DNA of 60,000 nt from Diphasiastrum complanatum (lineage: Eukaryota; Streptophyta; Lycopodiopsida; Lycopodiales; Lycopodiaceae): the NCBI GenBank assembly GCA_029204225.1, contig CM055100.1:16572164-16632163 (forward strand), given 5' to 3'. Below are positions 24,469 through 37,235 of the stretch, piece by piece. The notes under the pieces were generated by a model. That model was not told the origin of the DNA. It ran no database searches and saw only the letters and a list, made by a program, of their open reading frames with translations. A program made the translations under genes and the position numbers. Position 1 is the stretch's first letter, and the number at the start of each line of letters is the position of its first letter.

Positions 24469-25128
24469 GATTTGGCTTAAGATCAGGTAGAATCTTATTT
24501 AGAGATCAATTTTTGAGCTTTCTCAAGTCCCTAGGTAGTGGGATAGCTAGTCTTTCAGTCATTTCTATTTTGCATCTATTCTTGTGACCAACATCTTGTT
24601 TAAAGATAGATGGCTTCAATGAATGCATATCTTTTGGATTCACATGATAGATTGAATGCTTCTAAATATTCAATTTGGAAGCTAAGAATGGAATCAATCC
24701 TTATTTTACAAGATCTAATGGATATAGTGAGTGGTGAAGAGGATGAGCCCATTCACCCTCAAGAAGCTACAAAATACAAAAGGAGGTGCAAGGTTTTTCT
24801 CCATTATATAAACATGAATGTAGCTAATGAGCCTCTTAAGGAGGTAGGTGGTTGCACCTCGGCTCAAGAAGCATGGGAAACTCTTCAAAAGATATATGAA
24901 TCCAAGAATACTTCAAGGTTTCTATCTTTGAAGAATCAAATCCTTCAATGTTTTCAAGCTAAAGGAGAGAGTGGACATTCATATGTGTTGAGAGTTAAGG
25001 ACTTAGACAAGGAGCTTGCTTACATAGGAGATTTCGTTAAGGAAAGTGAACTTGTTCAACTAATCTTGAATGGTTTGAGTGTGGATTTTGCTAACCTAGT
25101 GCAAGGTTATGAAATTATGGGCAAGTTG

Positions 25129-25719
25129 TGTCAAATTTCAGAGTTTAAGGACTGAAATTGGTCTGCAAATGATCACAAAGAGTGATTGGTAGCTTGGGAT
25201 CTTGATCTATATCAAGACTAGCTTCCAAATCTAGCTTCTACTTGACATTCTTTGTGATTCCAAGCAAGAACAATAAAAAAAGATGATCCACGGCTTCACA
25301 CGTGTGAAGTACAGCTACTGTACGGCCTGATAATAGAGAAATAGTTTACTTATCATTTACTAAGCATTCATCCACAAAGAAAGTGCTTAAGAGAGTCAAA
25401 ACACAAAGATTGCTTCAAAAACCAAGATTTCTCATCATTAGCTCAATAATGGATCCATCATGGATCAAGTACAAAATCACAATACTCTCTCTCTAAGCTT
25501 CAGCCATCACATGTGGAACAACAGCTCATTGTACTCATCCATATCCACTTTGGATAAGATCTATCAAGTTTGCCACATCATCCATTGGTGGTTTGTGTTG
25601 ACCTTCTAGATTCCTGCAATTAGTGTCATTTTACACGTGTGGACAGTTCCTCACACGTGTGGATCCACATAGATGTCAAAATACATCAAAAACCATGTGA
25701 AAATTGCTTAATTCTAACA
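25129..25719 (-). repeat. Element J 3' LTR
   Basis: The plus strand runs TGTCAAATTTCAGAG to TTAATTCTAACA. It holds TTCACACGTGTGAA (25295-25308) with GTAC motifs, and a second CACACGTGTG at 25652-25661. Confidence 0.85.
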
Positions 25720-25728
25720 CTCCTCCTC
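25720..25728 (-). promoter_or_regulatory. Polypurine tract of element J
   Basis: The minus strand reads GAGGAGGAG directly before the 3' LTR and overlaps the likely pol stop codon at 25727-25729. Confidence 0.75.
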
Positions 25729-28469
25729 AATTTTTACATGATACAACTATAGTACATCCATCTACAACTCCTAAGGCTGATCTAAACTTGATAAATGAAG
25801 CCTTTGGCAAGGCTTTAGTGAGTAGATCAGCAAGGCAATATGAAGAAGACACATGATGTAGCTTGATCTCCTTTGCACCTTTTCCCTCACAAAATGGTGA
25901 GCAATCTCTATGTGCTTGCTCCTTGCATGGAATGTGGGATTGGTTGCTAATGCTTGGCTTGATTGGTTGTCACAAAATATTGTTGGCTTCTCCTTGGCCT
26001 GCATGACTTGCAATTTCACCAAAAGCCTCTTCAACCATAGGATCTCCTTTGTTGTGGATTTTAGTGCCTTGTATTCCGATTCGGTTGAAGATAGAGAAAT
26101 AATATCTTGTTTTTTGAAAAGCCAAGACATTATGACATTGCTAAGGAAGGTGAAAAAAGCTCTTGTGGACCTCCTATCCACCTTATCACCTGCAAAATCA
26201 GCATCCGAATATGCCCTTAAGGAAAGATTAGATCCATCATATAAAATGCCAAAGTTCTTGGTGGCCGAGATGTACCTCAACACCCTTTTTGCATTTTTCC
26301 AATGACAAACCAATGGATTTTGCATAGATTGGCTTAGTTTGCCTACACTATAACTTAGATCAGGTCTAGTTATAGTAAGATAGATCAAGGAGCCTACAAG
26401 TCTCCTATATAGTGTGATGTCCTCAAAGGATGCTTCATCATCACTATTGGAAACTTTTACATTTTGCTCCATAGGAGTTTCTACTCCTTTACAATCTTTC
26501 ATTTCAAACTTTTCTAAGATAGAAGAAGCATATTTGGATTGACAAATAAAACTCAAATCCTTTCCTCTTGAAACTTCTATTCCTAATATGAAATGAAGAT
26601 TACCAAGATCCACCATCTTAAACTCCTTAAACAATGCAACTTTCACTTCTTGTATACCATCAAGATCATTTCCACTAAGGATAATGTCATCAACATACAA
26701 AATGAGAATGATGATTTTATCATCATTAAATCTTAAGTACAAAGAAGGATCATAAGCACTTACAACAAACTTAATAGAGTTCAAGAAGGTATTCAACTTA
26801 GAGTACCAAGCTCTAGGTGGCTGCTTAAGCCCATAAAGGCTTCTTAGCAACAAACACACTTTGTTCTCTTGATCTTCTTCGATGAAGCCCTCGGGTTGCC
26901 TCATGAAAATATCCTCTTCCAAATATCCATGAGAAAAGCAATTAGTCACATCAAGTTGAGATAGAGGCCAATTGAAAGTAGTTGCAAGAGAAATAATCAA
27001 CCTTATGGAAACTAGCTTAGCAACAGGAGCAAAAGTTTCATCAAAATCATTCCCTTGGTTTGCAAGAACCCCTTTGCCACTAGCCTTGCCTTGTGTTTGT
27101 TGATGCTCCCATCTTGATTGTACTTCAATCTATAGATCCATTTGCACTCAAGTGGCTTTCTTCCTTGAGGAAGATCCACAAGCTTCCATGTATGATTCTC
27201 CATAAGAGCATCATACTCTTTTTGCATGGCATCCTTCCATTCTTGTGACTCCATAGCTTCTTCAAAGCAACTTGGCTCATCAAACATATAAGTTAGAAAA
27301 GTGTAAGAGGTAAGTGAATGTAGATCTTCCCTTTGTTCACCTTTGTCAACATAGGTGAGCCTTGAGGGCTCGGCCTTCCTTCTTGTAGATCTCCTTGGAG
27401 ACTTGGATCTTGAGATGGATCTTCAAGATCTTGATCACATGTAGGCTCCTCCTCAAACCTTACAAGATCCTTGACATAAGATGGATTAGAAGCTTTCTCA
27501 TTCAACTTGTAGTAGTTACCTTCATCAAAAGTAACATCTCTACTCACTAAAATCTTCTTAGTGATTGGATTATAGACTCTATATCCCTTGCTATCTTCAG
27601 AATAACCAACAAAGATCATCTTTTTTTCTTGTATCTAATGCTTGAAAAACATAGCAAGTAGATCCAAAAATTCTTAGATCTTTAAGATTCGGCTTCTTAC
27701 AAAATAGAGCCTCATAAGATGTTATGCCTCCAATGGGCTTACATGGCAATCTATTATACAAATAAGTTGCACAAATAATAGCCAAAGGACTTAGGTAGAC
27801 ATGCATCTAGCCTTAAAAAACCTTAGCACACTCACATAGTGTTCTATTCATCCTCTCGGCCATGCAACTTTAAGGATCCAATCCTTTGCTTAACATGAAG
27901 GATCCTACTCTCCTCGGCCACAAGCACACTATGGAGCTTGTCAATGGAAGGTAGTGCATCTTGAATAGCAAAGCTTTGTACAAGATTGGAGAACTCATCT
28001 CCAAGACCATTCAAAATGATTTGAACAAGTTCATCATCATGAATACCCTCAGTAATGATGGAAAGTTCTTTGTTGAGAGATTTTATTCTCAAGACATACT
28101 CCTGAGCACTCTCATCACTCCCTCTAATGCTTTGAAGAACTTTGTTTCTAATCATAAGAAATCTAGAGGTATTTTTGGATTTAAATCCTTTTGAGGTAGT
28201 TCCATGCCTCCTTGGCCGAGGGTACAAGATGCCACTTCCTTTAGAAGCTCATTACTAACATTCATTTTCACGCAATGTAATGCTAGTCTAGCTCTCTTTT
28301 TGTACCTCACTTGATCTTGCCCTCCTTGAGGTTCTTCTTCCTCTCCTATGACAAGATCAAACATATCTTGGAGCACAAGTAGTGACTCCATTCTTACTTT
28401 CCAAGTTGAATAATTATTAGAATTTAGCCTTTCACTAGTCTCAAGAAGATAGGCTCCAATTGAACCCAT
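25727..28469 (-). pseudogene. Element J gag-RT-RNase H, internally deleted
   Basis: The ATG at 28469 starts MGSIGAYLLETSERLNSNNY. The gag core runs to KLHG near 27861, where it joins directly to AERMNRTLCECA from the end of the integrase catalytic domain. The gag zinc knuckle, protease and integrase Asp residues are therefore missing. The linker and RT follow with QLDVTNCFSHG and YVDDIILSG, then RNase H with YSDADFAGDKVDRRST and ARSKHIE. Frameshifts occur near 28200, 27600, 27290, 27000 and 25800. Even the ancestral deleted form would have needed protease and integrase from another element. Confidence 0.85.
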
Positions 28470-28499
28470 TCTATCTAGTAACAAGTACAACAAATGTAC

Positions 28500-29087
28500 T
28501 ATTCAAAGGCTCTCCCTTCTTCCTTTCTTGGAATTTATCTAAAATGCAACTCTCTTGAATCTCACTAGACTCAAGAAGCAAGATCTATAATGATCTTGAA
28601 CTCAAAAATATTTGAGAAAGTGTATTCTACACAATCTATTCACGTAGAACCTTGGATTTGATTTTTGGAAGTGCCAATGCCTTCCTATGGTGTTTAGAAT
28701 TGGTTTTAGTCTCACTCTTGAGCTAAAAAACATAAGCCTTAAACTCTCTCTCAAGGATTTGTAGGTTTAATAAGATTCTAACACCATTCACTCATCAAAT
28801 CTATAATGGAAACAATGGTTTTTCATAAGCACATCACTAGTTTCACTCTACACAACTTGTTTGAAGCTCAAACATTGAAAAAACACAAAGTTTTGGTGAA
28901 AGTACAACTCCAGCAGCGTGATGTGTCAAGATGTGTTTGGCAAAAGGTTGCTTTCAAGTTTTGTTTCACCAATTTGGATAGCTACAGAATTGACAACACC
29001 AAAATCATGTTTGCTATAAGTAATGTAACATAGCTTGCTGTTAATTACTGTAGTTGATGAACTTTTGAAGCCTTCGTAGTAAGAAGT
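28500..29087. other. Non-LTR segment at the 5' side of element J
   Basis: The first part is probably the J leader. From about 28800 to 29087 the sequence has no likeness to the J LTR that should be there. A 76-codon plus-strand frame (28806-29033, ATG to TAG) is open but I recognise nothing in it. It may be filler DNA captured during the deletion that removed the LTR, or chance. Confidence 0.4.
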
Positions 29088-29567
29088 CCACATAGATGTT
29101 AAAATACATCAAAAACCATGTGAAAATTGCTTAATTCTAACAAGTTGTCCTCACTTGAAGATCTCCAAGGAGTCTTCATGGTCGAGGAGAGTAGGAGAAC
29201 TCACATCAAGTCAAGGATGGAGAAGCTCTCCCTCAATGATGGAGATGACAAGGCTCTTTTCACCAAGAGCAAGAGCAAATCCAAAGGCAAGGGTGCTGCA
29301 TTCAAGAAGAATCAAGTCAAAGGTGAAGATCAAGAAGGATCTTCAAGTCCAAGCTCGAGCAAGCCAAAGAAGGATAAGTCGAAGATCAAATGCTACTTTT
29401 GTGGCAAGATGGGGCACTATGCCTTGGAGTGCTTCAAGAAGAAGCAATCTCAAAGTCAAGCAAACCTAGGCCAAGAGGAAGAGGAGAGCTCTCATGAAGA
29501 TTCACTCATGATGTTAAGTTTCTCATCTCAAAGCATAAGAGGTGAAGAGATCTAATTTTTTCACATG

Positions 29568-29579
29568 GCATCAGAGCAT
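29568..29579 (+). promoter_or_regulatory. Degenerate primer-binding site of an unassigned copia relic
   Basis: TGGCATCAGAGC, one mismatch from the tRNA-iMet complement, follows TTTTTTCACA, which looks like an LTR end. Element H gag stops a few bases before it. No gag follows. Confidence 0.45.
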
Positions 29580-31541
<1,962 letters not shown>

Positions 31542-31545
<4 letters not shown>

Positions 31546-32525
31546 TTTGAAATGTACTACTCATAATTATGTGGATATAAAAAAATTTCTTACAATCTTT
31601 CACGTTGCAATCCAACCACATGGAAACTTTTAGATTTTCATGATCTAATTTATGACCCTTCCGAACAAAACACATTGTATATCATATGTGCACAAAAAGT
31701 TACAATGCATATACAATGTGGTGTGCACCCTTTAGACAAAACAATGTTGTGATGTGCCATCCACAACTAATACTCTTCTCATATTTAAACGCACTTCCAA
31801 GTTATTTTCTTATGTCATCTCTAAGCTATTTTCCATCAAGGTGGTTGTAAACTATGATATAACCATTTACATGCAAAAAAAGATGTGCATCTCTATAATA
31901 GTTTTAGTGGAACCGTTAGACATTGCAACAAAATTCAACTTGCTCTAAGAAACCATAAATAGCATCTTAAAATTATGCAAGACATATTTGTTTCATGCAT
32001 GACTATGCCAATTCAAGGCCAAAATTCTTGCACACAATCATTATTGATGCTAGTTGCTTGTCTAGTAACTTTTCCAATGTATCAAATTGATCATACATGT
32101 GTGTCTTCAAAATTACCTTGTCAACCTCATGCCATAGCTTGTTGTCAAGCCCCAGCTCTATAATATGTTTTTTGTGAATATAATACAAGTTTTTTGAGTG
32201 GATGAGAAAACGACAATGCCTTCAGTTTGACTACTTGACATCAATGATTTTTTCTATCTAGGGGCCTTCTATTAGGAGTTGTGAGAACTCTCAATTTGTT
32301 GGTGTTAGGGGAGGTGGTGTTTAAACTTGTCAGGTTGGTTCAACTTCACTATTTCATTCTTCTAGAGATTCATCTTAGTTTGTTGGTGTTAGTGTGAGAA
32401 AGGTAATTTTGACTAGATGTGTTAGGTTGGCTTGGCTTCACTGTTTCATTTTTCTAGGGATTACTCTTTAACTATCCTTGGTAGCATGCACTTTTCTATT
32501 CTTTTCATGTGTTTGCTTGGGATTC
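31542..32525. other. Unassigned DNA with an imperfect tandem duplication
   Basis: There is no coding frame of note. Two units of about 88-92 bases are adjacent at 32297-32384 and 32385-32470. They share TTGTTGGTGTTAG, GTTAGGTTGG (GTCAGGTTGG in unit 1), TTCACTATTTCATT (CTGTTTCATT in unit 2) and CTAGRGATT, with many differences, so the duplication is old. Confidence 0.45.
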
Positions 32526-35020
32526 ATAAAAGAAGCTTTATGAATCCAAGTCTACTTCTAGAGTGTTGACTCTAAGAAGGCAAATCTTTCAAAGTTTGCA
32601 AAAGAATGAAGAGAGTCCAAATATTTTTGTTTTGAGACTGAAGGCTTTGAATGATGAGTTATCTTGCATTGATAAGAGCATTAAGGAGAGCTTCTTCAAG
32701 TTATTCTTAATGGTTTGTTGTATGCTCATGCTAACATTGTACAAAGTCTTGCCATTCAAAGAACTATTCCAAGTTTGATTGATCTTCAAGAGATCTTGAT
32801 CAATGAAGAATAAAGGCTTCAAGCAAGAGGTGGATCTTCATCAAGATCTCAACTTGGAGAGGAGGCTATGATCATTAAGGGCAAATTCAAGGGCAAAAGC
32901 AAAAGTAAGTGGTCTAAAGAGAAAGATCAAGGGGAGGCTTCTTCAAAAGGCAAAAAGAAAGATAGGTCAAATCTCAAGTGCTTCTATGGTGGCATCAAAG
33001 GACACTTTGCAAGTGAGTGCTACAAGAAGAAGAGAGATCAAGGAGACAAGCAAGCTAATCTTACTCATGATGAAGATGGTTTTGATGTTCAAAATTCAAA
33101 TGATGATGCTTTTGTGATGTCTTCATGTATGCTTGCTAATGATGGAGATTTAGATCCATGGTGGATTGATAATGGTGCAAGCTCACACGTGACTTTTCAC
33201 AAAGAGTACTTCACTTCTTTGTTGTCATATGAAGATGACAAGAAGGTGATCTACACGGCCAATGATGGTGAGTGTGCAATCAAAGAAATTGGCACAATTC
33301 CTATGTCTCTCTCTACAAATAGGAATGTTCATTTGAAGGATGTTTTATTCAAACCTTCCATTACCAAGAATTTACTTAGTGTGCATCAATTTTCAAAGTT
33401 GAGTTTGATGGAAATGCTTGCATGATCAAAAGGAAGGATATCTTGATTGCAAATTGTAAAAGACAAGGGAAATTGTTCAAACTAGATGCTTGTGTTATGG
33501 CTTACCCAGTTCTTTGTTAAGTTCAAGAATGCAAGGGAAAACCAATTTTCCACAAAAATCAAGTGCTTTAAGGAGTGACAATGGTGGAGAGTACATATCT
33601 ACCAAGTTTAAGGCTTTTTGTGATGAGCATGGGGATCAAGAGGGAAAACAACACCAAGGACCCCACAACAAAATGGAGTGGCCGAGAAGAAGAATAGGAC
33701 TTTATGTGAAAGTGCCAAATCCATGAGGTTAAGTGCTAACCCTGATAAGCCATTTTGGGATCAAGCTTTGTTGTGTGCTAATTTCTTATGCAATAGGTGG
33801 CTGAGTGCTATTTAGGAAGAAAAGACATGTTTTGAGATGCTATTCAAGAGGAGGCTAAGTGTCAACTTTCTTAAAACTTTTGGATGTCCTTGATATGTCA
33901 ATATAACTCTTGATGATAGGACCAAGGAGGATCTATCTTCAAGGAAAGGTATATTTGTTGGATATAGTGAGGTGACTAAAGCCTACAAGATTTACATTCC
34001 TTCTACTAATAAGGTGATTATTGGTAGAGATGTCATTTTTTACGAGGGGAACATCTCAAAAGTATCTTCAGGTACTACTGATGGTGATGTGGATGGATCT
34101 AACATTCTTGTGATGTAAAGGATCCTACTATAGATGGTGATGATGATGGACCTTCATCAAGTCAAAAGCCAAGGAGAACATCAAGGGAAAGACAAATGCC
34201 TTCAAGGCTCGCAAATGATGCGAAAGGTAAGCAAGTTGTTAGAGGTAAACACTTTGATTTCCTAACCTCTTCTGATGAATCTACTTGTGTAGATGAAGCA
34301 AGTAACAAAGAAGATTGGATCCAAGCAATGGATCTTGAGTATCAAGCTCTTATGACCTAAGGACAAGAAAGCTATTGGATGCCAATGGATCTATCAGCAA
34401 GTACAATGCAAGGTTGGTGGCAAAAGGATATGCTCAAGAACATGGTATTGACTATGATGAAACCTTTAGATGGTAAGCTTTTGGGTTCAACTCTCTTCTA
34501 CTCTTTATGGATGGAATCTATGGAAATTGGATATCACAAATGGTTTTTTGAATGGTGATCTTGAGGAGGAAGTGTACATGGAGCAACCCGAGAGCTGCAT
34601 TTCACCTACAAAGCCAAATCATGTGTGTTTTCTACAAAAGAACTTATATGGCCTGAAGTAGCACCAAGAAGTTGGTATGCTAAGCTTAACACTTTTTTAC
34701 TCTCTCAAGGCTTTGTTATGAGTGAGTATGATCATTCACTATATTATAGGTTTGCTAGAAATGATGTTACCATTTTGCTAATCTATGTGGATGATTTCAT
34801 CTTGAGTGGTGGAGACAACCAAGATGTGGAGAATATCAAGAGCTCTCAAGAGTGAGTTTGAGGTGCATGATCTTGGTCATTTGCATTACATTTTAGGAAT
34901 AGAAGTGATTAGATCTTCTCAATCTACTTTCATTTGTCAAGAGAAGTATGCTAATTCTATTCTAGAAAGATTTCATATGGTAGATGCAAAATCTTGTGAT
35001 ACACCTATGGAGTCAAATGT
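32526..35020 (+). pseudogene. Copia relic K, gag to RT, both ends lost
   Basis: It begins abruptly inside gag (LYESKSTSRVLTLRRQIF) and ends after ESNV at the start of RNase H. In order it shows gag, a Lys-rich stretch, a zinc knuckle CFYGGIKGHFASEC in which the second Cys is Gly, and a protease reading WWIDNGASSH in which the D-S-G Ser is Asn. An integrase fragment carries LRSDNGGEY and RT has KLDITNGFLNG, with a final motif reading YVDDFILSG. Frameshifts are frequent (near 32690, 33400, 33640, 34340, 34640 and 34850), and the middle of integrase is missing. By sequence it is an old relative of element G. Confidence 0.8.
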
Positions 35021-35070
35021 ACATTCTGATCTTTGCTTTAGACAGACAACACAATTAGCACCATTGGCAA

Positions 35071-35650
35071 TGTAGAAAATCAACATCTACTTAATGAAAG
35101 AGATGCAAACTTAACAAGATATTGATCAAACATCAAACATATCATAAAATGAATTTGTTGTCCATACAAAAGCATTAAGGTACTGTATTTCACACATGTG
35201 AACCCAATAAACCATAAATCAAAGCATTCTACAACAAGATTGCAAGATATCATCATTATAGTGCACACGAATGGATAGATGAACCCAAGAGAACTCATGT
35301 ATAGGCATTAAATGAGATAAAAGAGAGAAAATCATCCTCTTATCACATGTGTACATCTATTTATAACAGGTCCATGCCTCATTAATGACCTTGGTTTCCC
35401 TCCATAAAAACTTCTAGATCAAAAACCCTACTACAATATGAACTAAATTCAATGTATCTAAGATTCAAATTTGAATGTGTCCAAACTCGAATTTCTACTT
35501 TCCCTCACTTTCTAAAAGTGGTAATTTCAAATGTACTTAGGCTAAAAATAACTTCATAAAGTTTATATAAGTATGAAATGCATATTGGCCTGAATTGCCA
35601 AATAATCAACATTGCTCAAAATAGATCAAACTAGTTGACATTTTCTCACA
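35071..35650 (-). repeat. Element L 3' LTR
   Basis: It is 580 bp on the plus strand, TGTAGAAAATCAAC to GACATTTTCTCACA, like the G LTR ends (TGTGAAAAA...AATTTTCACA). It contains TTCACACATGTGAA near 35190, a one-base variant of the shared palindrome, with GTACTGTA just before it. Confidence 0.7.
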
Positions 35651-35659
35651 CTCCCTCTT
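35651..35659 (-). promoter_or_regulatory. Polypurine tract of element L
   Basis: The minus strand reads AAGAGGGAG, preceded by GTTG, identical to the G tract. Confidence 0.7.
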
Positions 35660-35668
35660 CAACTAGTT

Positions 35669-37235
35669 TTAGCATAGATTTTGAGAATAATCCAAGTGAA
35701 GTCCGTACTCCCTCTTGATCCCATGCTCATCACCACCATTTTCACTCCTCAAGAACTTGATCCTTGTAGTAAATTGGTTCTCCCTTGCATTCTTGAATTT
35801 CACAAAGACATCATGCACTTCATCTTTGCTCTTTAGTAGATAGACCCAACAAAATCTACGACTCGAAGCGACACGAAAACCCTTCACGCCCCAAAGAATC
35901 AAGAAGATCAAACAAGTACCAGAAAGTACAAACCTTTGATCTGATATGATGATGTCAGCAGAAGAGCATTAGGATGTGCCTAGTTCATGATTAGTTATAG
36001 ATTGTTTAATCTATGTAATCAAAAATGCTACTCTGAATGTATGCAATTGCTAGATGCATAAAATACATAAAGACAATTTTGTAAGGAGGATCCACAGAGA
36101 TCCAAGAAGTCCGCTAGTAAGCGAGCAAACGCCGCTTCCCTCATGCCAATGCGCTGTGTAGGTTTGTCACACAGTGCTTGAAACAAAGAGGATCAATAGA
36201 TGATGTTGTAGTTGTTATGCGCATATCATAGATCTATTATAAGGTAGTCTATGTGACTTTGACAAAGCACAAGACTCACAAACATGATTGATGCTAGTTA
36301 AGGAACTTGGAAGACCAATCACAACTTGCTTTCTAGCCATTACCTCCAATGCTTTGAAGTTGAGATATCCCATCCTCTTATGTCAAACGTCTTGAATGGA
36401 TATTTGCTCACTTGACACACATCCAACTTGGTTAGCATTGAACACAACCATCTAGTTTGAATAACTTCCCTTGCCTTTTACCTTTTGCAATCAAGACATC
36501 CTTTCTCTTGATCATACAAGCATCTCCATCAAACTCCACTTTAAGATCTTTTCTTAGCTATTGACTCACACTAAGTAGGTTCTTAGTAATAGATGGAATG
36601 AAAAAAACATCCTTCAAATGAACATTCCTATTTGTAGAGAGAGAACTAGGAATTGTGCCAGTCCCTTTGATTGTGCACTCACCATCATTGGCCATGTAGA
36701 TCACCCTCTTGTCATTTCCATATGCCAACAAAGAAGTGAAATACTCTTTGTGAAAGTCATGTGTGAGCTTGCTCCACTATCAATCCACCATGGATCAATA
36801 TCTCCAACAATAAAACTCAAACATGAAGACGTCACAAAAGTATCATCATTTGTGTTTTGAAAATCAACACCATTCTCATCAAGAGTTAGATTATGTTGCT
36901 TGTCTCCTTGATCTCTCTTCTTTTTGTAGCAATCACTAGAAAAATGACCCTTGATGCCACAATAGAACTACTTCAATTAGACCTATCTTTCTTCTTACCA
37001 AAAGAAGAAGACTCACCATGATCTTGTCCTTTATACCACTTGCCCTTTCCTTTTCCCTTGAACTTGCCTTTGATGAACATTGCCTCCTCAGCATCTTGAG
37101 ATGTTGTTGTAGATCCACCTCTTGCTTGAAGCCTATATTCCTCATTGATCAAGATATCTTGAAGATCCATCAAACTTGGCAAAGTTTTTTAAATAGTAAA
37201 ACTTTGTACAATGTTAGCATGAGCATCCAACAAAC
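35669..37235 (-). pseudogene. Element L gag-protease-integrase remnant
   Basis: From 37235 downward come the gag C-terminal half (LMDLQDILINEEYRLQARGG, then a Lys/Gly-rich run), a damaged zinc knuckle region, the protease WWIDSGASSHMTF (near 36790) and SLSTNRNVHLKDVFFIPSITKN. The integrase zinc region is near 36260-36340, and after a foreign insertion FCWVYLLKSKDEVHDVFVKF and LRSENGG follow, where the catalytic Asp of the usual LRSDNGG is Glu. Pol ends there and the sequence runs into the PPT, so RT and RNase H were deleted. Several stops and shifts are present. Confidence 0.7.
35858..36245 (-). repeat. LTR fragment inserted in element L integrase, related to the 58.6-kb LTR
   Basis: The reverse complement shares CTCGCTTACTAGCG, GGATCTCTGTGGATCC (GGATCTCTATGGATCC in the other copy), TGATCTTcTTG and a TTTCGTGTCGC-type end with 58660-59050. 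It replaces about 40 codons of integrase, so insertion and deletion went together or the insertion was followed by loss. Edges are approximate. Confidence 0.6.

Larger units (their letters stand above)
25129..29142 (-). mobile_element. Copia element J, deletion derivative inside H gag
   Basis: J is bounded by AGTTG (25124-25128 and 29143-29147). The left (3') LTR is 25129-25719 (591 bp). At the right only the last 55 bases or so of an LTR remain (29088-29142). No PBS is visible. The internal part keeps gag, then jumps to the end of integrase, then RT and RNase H. The target duplication shows that it inserted as a complete element and then lost most of its 5' LTR. Confidence 0.9.
11697..29555 (+). 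mobile_element. Copia element H, host of nested insertions A, B and J
   Basis: Pieces in order on the plus strand are: LTR (11697-12317), PBS (12318), leader (12331-12705), element A, leader (18858-18923), element B, leader (24474-24609), gag part 1 (24610-25128), element J, gag part 2 (29148-29555). The target duplications CCAAA, GATT(T) and AGTTG flank A, B and J respectively. Removing them restores a continuous leader and a continuous gag frame across the J site. H stops just after the zinc knuckle, so protease onwards and the 3' LTR are gone. Assigning the 12.3-kb LTR/PBS and the 24.6-kb gag to one element is an inference from the duplications and from leader similarity to element A. Confidence 0.65.
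24610..29555 (+). pseudogene. Element H gag, split by element J
   Basis: Part 1 (24610-25128) starts MASMNAYLLDSHDRLNASKY and covers the UBN2-type gag, ending GYEIMGKL where J is inserted. Part 2 resumes at 29148 (after the AGTTG duplicate) with SSLEDLQGVFMVEESRR, a Lys/Ser-rich stretch and the zinc knuckle CYFCGKMGHYALEC. The frame ends at a stop near 29555, just where the protease should begin. Apart from J the gag frame is open over its whole length, so H decayed mainly by insertion and by loss of its 3' half. Confidence 0.85.
35071..37235 (-). mobile_element. Copia element L (G lineage), 5' end lost
   Basis: In minus-strand order this element holds partial gag (37235 downward), zinc-knuckle region, protease, integrase, then PPT and 3' LTR (35071-35650). 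RT and RNase H are missing, and about 390 bases of a foreign LTR sit inside integrase. Its left edge, TGTAGAAAATC, follows GGCAA, but the partner duplication was not found because the 5' side is cut at 37235. Confidence 0.7.

Noticed and set aside
28806-29033. Small host gene beside element J
   Set aside because: It is a 75-residue frame without recognisable motif or splice signals. Length is within chance for this composition.
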